Source: Torulaspora globosa (taxonomy: Eukaryota > Ascomycota > Saccharomycetes > Saccharomycetales > Saccharomycetaceae). Taken from it: DNA of 64,000 bases. Where the stretch lies: contig NC_050730.1 in assembly GCF_014133895.1 (NCBI RefSeq), positions 310,001 to 374,000 of the forward strand. Reading direction: 5' to 3'. The translations under genes were made by a program, and so were the position numbers. Of this stretch, positions 40,985 to 49,460 are shown piece after piece. Below the pieces are notes generated by a model that saw nothing but the letters and a program-made list of their open reading frames with translations, ran no database searches and was not told the origin of the DNA. Numbering within the stretch: the first letter of the stretch is position 1; every line of letters begins with the position of its first letter.

Positions 40985-42403
40985 ATGGCGCAGCAGAGAC
41001 TAACCAGCCAGGTGCTGTACGCCACCTTTGTCGCATGTCTCGGCTCCATGCAATACGGCTACCACATCGCCGAACTAAACGCCCCCCAGCAGGTGATGTC
41101 CTGTTCGGAGTTCCGAATCCCGCAGGAGGATCTCCCATACGACAAGACTTGGCTTGGAAGACACAATCTGGTTCAATGCGTTCCTCTGGATGACGAACAG
41201 TTTGGCGTCGTCACCGCTATGTTCTCCGTCGGCGGCATCGCCGGCTCCTACTACGCCGGCGGTCTAGCAGACCGCTTTGGCCGCCGCACCGTCGCATTCT
41301 ACACGAGCCTCATTGGGCTCCTCGGCTCGCTACTACTCTTTGCCAGCAACAGCTACCGCGCGCTTATCACCGGCCGCATAATCGTCGGCGTGGCCAGCGG
41401 CGCCTCGATCGTCGTTACCCCGCTGCTAATCAACGAGATAGCGCCTGCCGCCTGGCGCGGCGCGCTCGGATCGCTGAACCAGCTCTTCATCAACCTCGGC
41501 ATCCTGCTCACCCAGGCACTCGCCCTCCGATTCGCCAACTCTTACCGCTGGAGATGGCTTCTCTTCACCGGCGCCGTGGTCGCAGCCGCCAACTTCCTGC
41601 TGCTGTTCCGCATCTCGGAGTCCCCAAAATGGCTCACGCTGCAGGGCCGCACCGCGGACGCCGAGTCCGCGCTCCGCCGCCTGCGCGGCGGGGCTTCCTA
41701 TCCGGAAACGCACCAGGAGGTGCAAGAGTGGCAGCGCGAGCTGCCAGACCCGGAAGCGCACCAGCACCAGCAGCAGCGTGGACCCACGCTGTGGCAGTAC
41801 GTACGGGACCCTGTATACCGCAAGCCGCGCAATGTGATCATCGCCACGCTCACGGGCCAGCAGTTCTGCGGGATCAACTCAATTGTCTTCTACGGCGTCA
41901 AGGTGATCGGACAACTACTTCCGGAACACGCCATCCAGGTGAACTTCGCGGTGTCCATCCTGAATGTGCTTATGACGCTGGTCGCCTCACTCGTGATCGA
42001 CCGGTTCGGTCCCAAGCGACTGCTGCAATGGTCGACCGGAGTGATGAGCGCCATGTCGCTCTGTATCAGCATAGGGATCACTTCGCGCCGGGCCGCGCTG
42101 CTAGTAGTCGCCACGCTTGTGTACATCGGGGCGTTTGCCCTGGGGCTCGGACCGGTGCCATTCTTGTTAATCGGACAGATCAGTGCACCACAGGACGCCG
42201 CGACCGCGCAGAGTTTCGGCACCATATGCAACTGGCTGGCGACCGCTTTCGTCGCTTACGGCTTCCCGATCGCAAACGGGATGCTCGGCGGCTACGTGTA
42301 TCTGGTGTTTGCCGCCGTGGCGCTCGCGTTCGCGGTGTACGCGCAAAGGCGCATCCCGGACACCCGGCGGGCCGGCTACGAGCAAATGTGGGCCGAGTAC
42401 TGA
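40985..42403 (+). CDS. VPS73: MFS sugar-transporter-like protein (Vps73/YBR241C)
   Basis: Vps73 and its S. cerevisiae duplicate YBR241C are hexose-transporter-like proteins; Vps73 affects vacuolar protein sorting and is found in mitochondria or vacuole membranes. The true substrate is unknown. The 472-residue protein (about 486 in S. cerevisiae) has twelve membrane segments and sugar-porter signatures: GGLADRFGRRTVAF after segment 2, GRIIVGVASGASIVVTPLLINEIAP, and GQQFCGINSIVFYGVKV in segment 7. One copy is present, as expected before duplication. The gene is clearly richer in G+C than its neighbours, with GC-ending codons, and this extends about 200 bp past the stop. Synteny argues against transfer from another species. 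Confidence 0.9.
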   Translation: MAQQRLTSQVLYATFVACLGSMQYGYHIAELNAPQQVMSCSEFRIPQEDLPYDKTWLGRHNLVQCVPLDDEQFGVVTAMFSVGGIAGSYYAGGLADRFGRRTVAFYTSLIGLLGSLLLFASNSYRALITGRIIVGVASGASIVVTPLLINEIAPAAWRGALGSLNQLFINLGILLTQALALRFANSYRWRWLLFTGAVVAAANFLLLFRISESPKWLTLQGRTADAESALRRLRGGASYPETHQEVQEWQRELPDPEAHQHQQQRGPTLWQYVRDPVYRKPRNVIIATLTGQQFCGINSIVFYGVKVIGQLLPEHAIQVNFAVSILNVLMTLVASLVIDRFGPKRLLQWSTGVMSAMSLCISIGITSRRAALLVVATLVYIGAFALGLGPVPFLLIGQISAPQDAATAQSFGTICNWLATAFVAYGFPIANGMLGGYVYLVFAAVALAFAVYAQRRIPDTRRAGYEQMWAEY

Positions 42404-43713
42404 TCTGTCGGAACTGTCGGCCGTAGCGAGACGCGCGGCAGAGGAGGGGGCTTACCCTCGTACCTTCGAAGACGCAGATCCCTGAGCATCTGCAGCTGCC
42501 GAAAATGTGGCAGAGGGCCAGGATGCCGCTTGTTGAGCGAGCGAGCCTGTGCTTCGTTCCGCGGGATGAACGCCCGCCGTGCGTGGCCGCTACGTCCAAG
42601 GTAAGTGCAGTCCGCATCGATCGTGCATCCATACCGTCAGACTAAACAAGGAGGCGGTATGGCAATTCCATATAAAAGCGGGCAGTTTCACTAGTTCTTT
42701 GAATGCCTGACCCATTGAATATTTTTCCTTGTTTAACGCCATTTGCTTTCCACTTGAATTAGTTTCGAACTTTCTATAGACGATGGGGAAATGTTATATG
42801 TCCAAAAAAGGGTAAAGAATAACAAATATAGTTATAACACAAAGTCCTGTTCATTAAGACTATTATGAGTGAAGATCTAAAACTAAATATCTAGCCGGCT
42901 ACACGAGAAAGTATAACAGGTTCTAAAACCTCCCGCCGTAAAGATATGGCGTTTCGCATGACATCTTTAAAGCACTCATCTATACTTGTCTTGCCTTCAC
43001 TTTTCCCCGAATATATCTTCATCTTTTACTGTGAGATCTAATCTCTTTCAAAGCGAGAAATACGCCCTCTTTCCACTCGCCTACGTTTCGTATAGAATCC
43101 GCCTGACCCTTTGCAAAGAACAATAATACCAACTAATATGCGTTCATTAAACGATGGTAACCTTGGAGACTTCACATTCCCGATGACGCGCGCCGTGCGC
43201 CACCCGATAGTTCCGACACTAAAGCGTCACACTCTCCGGTGGGATCGTCATGGGGGCACGGGTGTACCACACTCGGCCGAGAAAATGAGATACGGTCTTG
43301 GCAAAAAGTTCCGGTCGTTGCTAGTATAAGAAACTCCAGGGTCCATCGAGGGGTAGCGCTTAAGGACCGATCTGAACTAGGGTCGCTATCGACTTCAGCG
43401 AGCACAGACCCATGGAAGCCATGGTTAGTATGGATATTTGTTGTCAGCTAGCTCACACGTTCAGAATGAGCTGTTGTTCGCGCCGTTAAGCGCATATACC
43501 GAGGCGGCGAATAAATTGTTTGACAAGCACTCGCGATAGTCGCATGGTGCGACCAGCACGACAAACGCTCGGAGTAACCGAAAAAAGTTGTGGCATGATC
43601 GACGTAGAGAGCGGAATGCTGCTTGCCGGTCAATATATATATGTGCAAGTGTATGGGTATGGTCATGGCGGTGATTGGCGGTTGAGACAGTAGCGTGCCG
43701 CGTCGGTTGGAGT
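42404..43713. other. Long intergenic region VPS73-THI2
   Basis: At 1.3 kb this is one of the largest gaps. The first 200 bp continue the GC-rich composition of VPS73, then the sequence becomes AT-rich. A TATATATAT lies at 43634-43642, about 72 bp before the THI2 ATG. Frames at 43111-43329 and 43461-43841 show no protein-like character. No tRNA, repeat or centromere element was found. Confidence 0.55.
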
Positions 43714-45075
43714 ATGTCCGGTGGTGAAAAGACAGAGACGGTGCTTAGAGGTAGGACATTCACCGGATGTTGGGCGTGCCGGTTCAAGAAACGTCGGTGT
43801 GATGAGTTGAAGCCGAGATGTTCGCTATGTGTGAAACACAACGACAGCTGCTGTTACGACGTGCGGTTAATTTGGCTGGATGAGAACATATACAAGCGGG
43901 CTGGTAGACGTTCTAACAAGCTGGAAAGTCTGGCCACGTTGCGCAGTGATACGCGGAAGAAAAGGAAAATCTCAAAACAGAGGTTCAAGGCTCTGACGCA
44001 GTACAGGGCGCTTTCACCGCCCAACAGCGATTGTGAGAGCGAGTGCGGGAGCGACGATCAGTGTACCATAAAGCAAGAGCTGGAAGTTTCGCTCGAGGAG
44101 GAGCCGCTGCGACAGGGCAGAAAGCGGACGCGGGCGAGCGACGACTCGTTCACAATAAGCATTAGAAGACTCAAGATTTACGACAACGCGGTCGCGTCGG
44201 TGTATGGCAGCTCGAAAAATAGGCGCTATGACCAGAAACATGTGAACGAGGTCCTTACAGAGCTGTTGAACAAGCTAGAGCCGAGCGATGGTAAGAATGT
44301 CTGCTGTACGGAAGAACGACAGGGTCCGTTCGGTAAATTTAGCGCTAGATGCGAATCCAAGGGGCTAAATCTGCCTTCTCCCAACAGCCACCATCAGCAC
44401 GGCTCGGAGAGCTCTCAAGAGTCCCAGCGGAGAAAACTCTACATCGATAGCCTGGTTGAAAATAAGATCTACACTTTGCTGTGGCTAAACACCCACGGCA
44501 ACATGATTCTGAGTCGGCTCGAGTACTGCAACTGGTTTCTTGCTTACATGAAGCGTACTTTACCTTTTGGATTCTGCCAGGTCTTGGAGAAGATTATCGA
44601 CGACGCTAACCCCTTCAACATTGCCAGTTGGATCCAGAAGATCAAGTCAAAGTGGCAGAATAATCCGGATTGGCAGGCCATTGCATTCACCATCCTGACG
44701 GTCGTCCATGGCTACACGTGTCCCGAGCTGGCCCGTGAGCTGGAGAGATGGTTCCAAACACAGAAGACGGTCTCGTACTCGATGTTCCCGCTGATTAACT
44801 TCATCGTGCGAAACACAACAGATTTGTCCGTGCTCCATCATTGCTACGAGCTCCTCAACAATAACGACGAGAATGTGCGGGAGACGTACAAGGCAGAGCT
44901 CACTTACGAGTTGCACGTCCTGGTGGCGGGCAATTTGGTCAACAGGTGGCGGGACAGGATCTTGGAGCAACTGTGCTTGTGCGAAGACACAACCCACTCG
45001 TGCTCGCAGCTGAAGTTTTGGGAACTACAGTTGAAATACAACGAAAAATTCTACAGAGACGTTTACACATCCTGA
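43714..45075 (+). CDS. THI2: Zn2Cys6 activator of thiamine genes (Thi2)
   Basis: Thi2 works with Thi3 and Pdc2 to switch on thiamine biosynthesis genes when thiamine is scarce. The first ATG at 43714 gives 453 residues (450 in S. cerevisiae). The zinc cluster has cysteines at 19, 22, 29, 36, 39 and 46 or 47 inside GRTFTGCWACRFKKRRCDE, nearly unchanged from Thi2. Downstream DVRLIWLDENIYK and FTISIRRLKIYDNAVASVYGS are further family blocks. The C-terminal half is a helical regulatory domain ending KFYRDVYTS. The frame stays open upstream of 43714 without an ATG. It converges on ARC1 (56 bp), and the order matches YBR240C. Confidence 0.95.
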   Translation: MSGGEKTETVLRGRTFTGCWACRFKKRRCDELKPRCSLCVKHNDSCCYDVRLIWLDENIYKRAGRRSNKLESLATLRSDTRKKRKISKQRFKALTQYRALSPPNSDCESECGSDDQCTIKQELEVSLEEEPLRQGRKRTRASDDSFTISIRRLKIYDNAVASVYGSSKNRRYDQKHVNEVLTELLNKLEPSDGKNVCCTEERQGPFGKFSARCESKGLNLPSPNSHHQHGSESSQESQRRKLYIDSLVENKIYTLLWLNTHGNMILSRLEYCNWFLAYMKRTLPFGFCQVLEKIIDDANPFNIASWIQKIKSKWQNNPDWQAIAFTILTVVHGYTCPELARELERWFQTQKTVSYSMFPLINFIVRNTTDLSVLHHCYELLNNNDENVRETYKAELTYELHVLVAGNLVNRWRDRILEQLCLCEDTTHSCSQLKFWELQLKYNEKFYRDVYTS

Positions 45076-45131
45076 GTCCTCATATAACGAATGGTTACGT
45101 ATAGATTATTTTCTTTTGTTTAGGAAACTTA

Positions 45132-46229
45132 TTAACGAACTTGGGCATCAACCAACGAAACCACTTTGAAGGAGTCGCCTTTGGCGTTAGTCAACTTTCT
45201 GACTGGCTTTTCCTTGTCTTCTTCATCCTTGAAGATCACCTGCAGCTGCTCGTCTGTGGTGAAATGAGGTTGCAGCTGTTCCCAGATCTTCTTCTTTGGA
45301 TTTAGCTGTTTCAATGGCTCTTCGTCGCCGAAGCCTTCGAAAAACACCTTGTCACCGGCCTTCGAGCCTACAGGAGGCTCCACAAACTCGACCTTGGATT
45401 CGTCAGAACCACACAGAACCATTGCAGACGACTTGATGCCTCTCATGTTGACGGGCTTCAAGTTGCAGACGCAAACCACCAAACGCTCTTGCATCGCCTC
45501 CAAAGGATAGTACTTGACCAGACCCGAACAGACGGTTCTTGGACCCTCGGCGTCGCCGACGTCGATGGTCGAGACGTACAGCGAGTCAGCGTCTGGGTGC
45601 TTGATGGCCTTCTGGATGAAGCCGACGCGGAAATCGATCGCTGAGGGCTTTGGTTTCTCGGATTCCGGCTTCTGCTGCGGCTGGCTGTTTGCGGCGGCCT
45701 TTTTCGCGGCCTTCTTGGCCTTGGCCTCTTCTCTCAGTTTCTTCAAGGTCTCCTCGTCTGGCTTACCTCTGGGCTTCTCCGGCTGCGCCTGCTGCGCCTG
45801 CTGCTCCTTCTTCTCCGCCTCGCCGCCCTTCTTCTTCTTCTCGACGACCTCGTGTGGCAGTTCCAAGTCGTAGTTAATCTTCAACTGCTCGCTCTCGGGA
45901 ACATCCAGCAACCTCTGCAGGAAGTCGATCCACCTCAGGACGTGTCTGTATCTAGCATAAGTAGCCTTCACGTCCTTGGAGCTGAACGTCAACTCCTTCA
46001 CCAAAGGCAAAGCGACTTCAAACACCTCCACATCCACGCCGGATGGCTTCACCGTAGACAAGATAAAGCTGTTATCCCTCAGACACAAATTCAGCTCGTC
46101 CAAATCCTTTGCCAAGCTACCCTTTTTCACAATAGACCTCCATTGAGCTGCCTGAGCCTCCTGTTCTCTCGACAGGCTGGCTGGCTGCTCAATTGACAAC
46201 GAATTAAACTTCTCAATCAACTCAGACAT
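45132..46229 (-). CDS. ARC1: Aminoacyl-tRNA synthetase cofactor Arc1
   Basis: Arc1 binds methionyl- and glutamyl-tRNA synthetases and tRNA, raising their efficiency and keeping them in the cytosol. The first ATG at 46229 gives 365 residues (376 in S. cerevisiae). The N-terminal about 130 residues are the GST-like domain that binds the synthetases. A middle region rich in Lys, Ala, Glu and Gln (EEAKAKKAAKKAAANSQPQQK) binds tRNA. The C-terminal about 170 residues form the EMAP-II-like OB fold (VGFIQKAIKHPDADSLYVSTIDVG, then VCNLKPVNMRGIKSSAMVLCGS). Codon use is strongly biased. Position between THI2 and ERT1 fits the interleaved order (YGL105W). Confidence 0.97.
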   Translation of the reverse strand: MSELIEKFNSLSIEQPASLSREQEAQAAQWRSIVKKGSLAKDLDELNLCLRDNSFILSTVKPSGVDVEVFEVALPLVKELTFSSKDVKATYARYRHVLRWIDFLQRLLDVPESEQLKINYDLELPHEVVEKKKKGGEAEKKEQQAQQAQPEKPRGKPDEETLKKLREEAKAKKAAKKAAANSQPQQKPESEKPKPSAIDFRVGFIQKAIKHPDADSLYVSTIDVGDAEGPRTVCSGLVKYYPLEAMQERLVVCVCNLKPVNMRGIKSSAMVLCGSDESKVEFVEPPVGSKAGDKVFFEGFGDEEPLKQLNPKKKIWEQLQPHFTTDEQLQVIFKDEEDKEKPVRKLTNAKGDSFKVVSLVDAQVR

Positions 46230-46622
46230 TCCCAAACACGCTCTCGATCACCTTGACCTTCAGCCCTCCAACACTGTCAAGGTGAAAATTTTTATACAGG
46301 ACGCATCCTTGAAGAAACCTAGCAATAGACGTCAAGACCTTAGAATAAGAGCTATACACGTGATGTTTCCGATTTACTCGTCTGATGGCCCCAGGATGCG
46401 CGACCTGGTCGAAGCCATCAGCCAGGAGAGTCTCTCTCGCTGTTCAGTTCGATGAGCTTTACTGTCTTTTCAAGCTGTCTTACGGTGTTGATATGACGTC
46501 TGCGAGATGCGAAAAATAACGATGTTGAAGCCATACTTAACCTAAGACCATAACTGTAGTCGTTCAACGTGCCGCTGTTATATGGGCTGCTAGACGATAG
46601 TTGACCACTGATCTAAGTGGCG
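46230..46622. other. Divergent intergenic region ARC1-ERT1
   Basis: A 393-bp shared promoter. It contains CACGTGA at 46357-46362 (Cbf1/Tye7-type E-box). No other clear element was seen. Confidence 0.5.
46357..46362 (+). promoter_or_regulatory. E-box between ARC1 and ERT1
   Basis: CACGTG lies 128 bp before the ARC1 ATG and 261 bp before that of ERT1. Tye7 or Cbf1 could bind; the match is short. Confidence 0.4.
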
Positions 46623-48107
46623 ATGAGAGAGAACGGGGAAGCTGTGGATCAGGACCAAAGTTCACGCAGTGTGTCGCCGTCGCATGAGGCATCTGTCGGA
46701 GTGTGTCGTAAGAAACCGAGGAGGAACACGCATATCGCGTGTGTGAATTGCGCCAAGTGGCATGTGTCGTGTGAGGCCAGGAGGCCGTGCCACCGCTGTA
46801 TCAGTAAGGGACTAGAAAGCACATGCGTGGATGCTCCAAGGAAGAAAAGCAAGTACCTGGCGGGGATACCGGATGGCTCGCTGCAGAGACGTATGAGAAG
46901 GGAGTTGCCGATGAACCACCATCATGAGCAGCAGAGGTTCCAGGATCCGCAGCATATCATACACAAGTCGAAGTTTATGTCGAATGCTGCGGACTCGGAG
47001 TATGCGATACTTTCTCACATTATAAATCAGGACTCTCTGCTGAACAAGATTCCGGTGGACTTGCTGAACTCGAGCAAGAGATACTCGCCGAGCAGCGAGC
47101 CGATACCGAGCCCTCCGGTGCGAAGTTTCCAGGCGAACGTGCCGCCTCACCCGTATCCGTCGTCGGGGCTCAACGTGTACTCGGTGCTGCTTGGGCCGAG
47201 CTCCATGGACATCGTTTCGTCTCAGGCGGATCTGTTTGTGAACCACTTTCCCTTGGAGCCTGTTGAGTGCCAGGATAACACACTGAGCTTCAAGAGACTG
47301 ATGCCCGCTGAGCGAGCGCCAGAGTCGAACGAAATAAGGGTGAACACCGCGATCAACCAGTACTGTCTGAACAGCGAGTACTTGACGTTCCCGGAGGTTA
47401 TGGGGGCGTGGAAGTCGCAGCAGAAGGGAAACCAGGATCATATTGTGTCGTTTGCGCTGGAGTGCTGCTCGCCCGACGCCGCCAGGACGCATAGCAAGCC
47501 GGAGTGGGAGCACTCGCTGAGGTTCTCGACACCAATGGAGATCTACACTTTGATAACGAAGCCCTTCTCGCACACGCCCGGGTTCCACCACCTTTTCACG
47601 TACCTGCGGCAAAGGTTCAGCAAGCAGGCGCTGGTCGAGATATGCCGCTCACTGGCCGAGTTTCGACCCATCTTCATAGCATGCTCCGTCACGCTGACCG
47701 AGGAAGATATGATATTCATGGAGCAATGCTATCAGCGCACGCTCCTGGAGTATTCCAAGTTCATCGTACAAACGGGGACGCCGACCTGCGTGTGGAGGCG
47801 CAACGGACAGATATCGTACATGAACGAGGAGTTCGAGATCCTCACCGGCTGGAGTAAGGAGGATCTCCTGAACAAAATGACGTTCATCGTGGAGATCCTC
47901 GACGACCCGAGCGTCGAGGACTATTTCAAGACGTTTTCTAAAGTCGCCTACAGGGACTTCAAAGGTGCGGAACAAATGCAAGTCTGCAACATACTGAGCC
48001 CCATCAAGGGCATCATTATAGAGTGTTGTTGCATCTGGACCTTGAAAAGAGACGTTTCAGGATTGCCGCTGATGATTCTGGGCAATTTCATGCCGATCTT
48101 GAACTAA
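46623..48107 (+). CDS. ERT1: Zn2Cys6 regulator of gluconeogenesis (Ert1)
   Basis: Ert1 activates gluconeogenic genes such as PCK1 and FBP1 and represses others when cells use ethanol. The first ATG at 46623 gives 494 residues (529 in S. cerevisiae). The zinc cluster has cysteines at 40, 43, 50, 56, 59 and 68 ([21 protein letters not shown]). A PAS-like domain near the C-terminus is clear ([24 protein letters not shown]), which sets the Ert1/Gsm1/Rds2 group apart. The linker is serine- and proline-rich. It converges on MLC1 with 18 bp. Order matches YBR239C. Confidence 0.94.
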   Translation: MRENGEAVDQDQSSRSVSPSHEASVGVCRKKPRRNTHIACVNCAKWHVSCEARRPCHRCISKGLESTCVDAPRKKSKYLAGIPDGSLQRRMRRELPMNHHHEQQRFQDPQHIIHKSKFMSNAADSEYAILSHIINQDSLLNKIPVDLLNSSKRYSPSSEPIPSPPVRSFQANVPPHPYPSSGLNVYSVLLGPSSMDIVSSQADLFVNHFPLEPVECQDNTLSFKRLMPAERAPESNEIRVNTAINQYCLNSEYLTFPEVMGAWKSQQKGNQDHIVSFALECCSPDAARTHSKPEWEHSLRFSTPMEIYTLITKPFSHTPGFHHLFTYLRQRFSKQALVEICRSLAEFRPIFIACSVTLTEEDMIFMEQCYQRTLLEYSKFIVQTGTPTCVWRRNGQISYMNEEFEILTGWSKEDLLNKMTFIVEILDDPSVEDYFKTFSKVAYRDFKGAEQMQVCNILSPIKGIIIECCCIWTLKRDVSGLPLMILGNFMPILN

Positions 48108-48125
48108 AGCAGAACTACATAGAGC

Positions 48126-48566
48126 CTACTGTCTCAATATATCTTCAATAAATTTCTTGTAATCTACACCGCCGTTGCCATCGACTTCCACGCCCTTCAA
48201 CAGCTCGTCGACCTCTTCGTCCGACAGCCTCTCCCCCAACGACGTCAACATGTATCTGATGTCGCCGACAGAGACCCTACCACTGTTCTCCTTGTCGAAC
48301 ACCTGGAACGCCTTTATGAAGTCCTCTACTTTTCCCGTTGTCGTGGCGTCCAGTTCCGCCTGGTTCTGCTCGATCAGCCCGCTAATCGCCTCTAATGTCA
48401 GCTGCTCAGGGGCATTACCACGCGAAAGTATCTCCTCGGTCAACTGGTTTGTCGGATTGTAGCCAATCGCCCTCAGATAGTCACCAAACAGATGCTTCGA
48501 TATGGTTCCCTGGCCCTTCTTATCAAAAAGAGTGAATATATCCTTGTTTGTCTTGGAACTGGACAT
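48126..48566 (-). CDS. MLC1: Myosin essential light chain Mlc1
   Basis: Mlc1 binds IQ motifs of the type V myosin Myo2, the type II myosin Myo1 and Iqg1, and is needed for cytokinesis and secretory transport. The 146-residue protein (149 in S. cerevisiae) is a calmodulin-like four EF-hand protein. It starts NKDIFTLFDKKGQGTISKHL and ends VDYKKFIEDILRQ, almost as in S. cerevisiae. Its EF loops lack several acidic ligands, so calcium binding is unlikely, as known for Mlc1. The order matches YGL106W. Confidence 0.96.
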   Translation of the reverse strand: MSSSKTNKDIFTLFDKKGQGTISKHLFGDYLRAIGYNPTNQLTEEILSRGNAPEQLTLEAISGLIEQNQAELDATTTGKVEDFIKAFQVFDKENSGRVSVGDIRYMLTSLGERLSDEEVDELLKGVEVDGNGGVDYKKFIEDILRQ

Positions 48567-49460
48567 CTTGACACTTGCAATTGACCTCTAAAGACCAACT
48601 ACTGCGCTTTCTGGACCTACAATACCGTCAAATCTGGCTTGTTTGTTGTCATTCCTTGTAGTCGATCAAGGCATCAACAAACCTTCGTACAAAACGACAC
48701 GCATTTTTTCGAACAAGACCACTCACTAGGACCAGCTGTTGGGTCCTGAATCAGTTCTCGAGCTCTCCCGGCTGTCCTGGCACATAGCTGACGCTGCTCA
48801 ACTCACCCGCTTCAAGCTTAGCTATCGCTTCTTCAGCGAATTGCGCGGCTGTCACTCTGTACGTGCGAATGCCGGGGTAAAAAACGGAGAACCGATCAGG
48901 GTGGCAAAACAAGTGCAAACAAGAGCTTTTGTCTCCATACGGTTCACTTTCTATTCCCATAAGCGCTACGGTTGCTACGGTATACTGTCTATTCGAAGCG
49001 TTATTCCAATCCGTTGAATCGCCAATAGCTACGCCACCAAAAACTGCTCACTTTTACATCTTTTCCGGTGCTAGAGATTTACGTCGAGATCGTTTCTGAA
49101 ACTATCGACGGCACAAACAACTAGGAACTGCTGCCGCTCGTATTTTAGCTAACCAGGTAATCGATACCGTCGTTTCACGCTTCGCTGTCCTCGCAGTGCA
49201 TTTTGGGCCTGTTGGGAATTTCGGCAAGAACGAGCAGGAAAAAGAAAAGATCTGAGTTTTCAGATAGAGAGAAAAGATCGCCATTATCAGGCCATTGGAA
49301 CTGAATAGTCGGCAGATTTCGTTGTGAGATTCATAGGAACGAGGCGTACAGGAGCAAGGAATTGCCCGCCAATTTTTTTGGACTCCGAAGCGTATAGTAG
49401 TATATCTTCCGAGAGTTGTGTGGGCCGCAAGAGGTGTTCATTTGACAAGACAGAGCAGAC
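48567..49460. other. Divergent intergenic region MLC1-RMD9
   Basis: This 894-bp gap separates two divergent genes. On the minus strand a frame is open from 49047 to 48751 (98 sense codons; first ATG at 48960) and reads like a protein fragment; it is listed separately. A GGTGGCAAA (Rpn4-like) string lies at 48900-48908 inside that frame. No RNA gene was recognised. Confidence 0.5.
48751..48960 (-). CDS. Possible small protein or gene relic, unrecognised
   Basis: From the ATG at 48960 the frame gives 69 residues and stops at 48751; without an ATG it stays open up to 49047, adding 29 codons. The C-terminal half looks protein-like (RTYRVTAAQFAEEAIAKLE), with alternating helical character. I recognise no family. 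The codon usage is mixed, with several rare codons, unlike a highly expressed gene. It could be the 3' end of a decayed gene, a lineage-specific small gene, or chance. S. cerevisiae has no gene here. Confidence 0.25.
   Translation of the reverse strand: MGIESEPYGDKSSCLHLFCHPDRFSVFYPGIRTYRVTAAQFAEEAIAKLEAGELSSVSYVPGQPGELEN

Noticed and set aside
41554..42426. 290-codon frame overlapping VPS73 in another frame
   Set aside because: It results from the high GC content of VPS73, which removes stop codons; the product is Arg/Pro-rich low-complexity text without domains.
43641..43685. Short upstream frame (14 codons) before THI2
   Set aside because: Its first ATG overlaps the TATA box at 43634-43642, so transcription most likely starts downstream of it. 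The inner ATG at 43653 is also very near.
46357..46372. CACGTGATGTTTCCG as a possible centromere (CDEI followed by CDEIII-like TTCCG)
   Set aside because: There is no 80-170 bp AT-rich CDEII between the elements.
46812..47612. 266-codon frame opposite ERT1
   Set aside because: It lies fully inside ERT1 on the other strand, rich in Arg and Val, typical of an antisense shadow.
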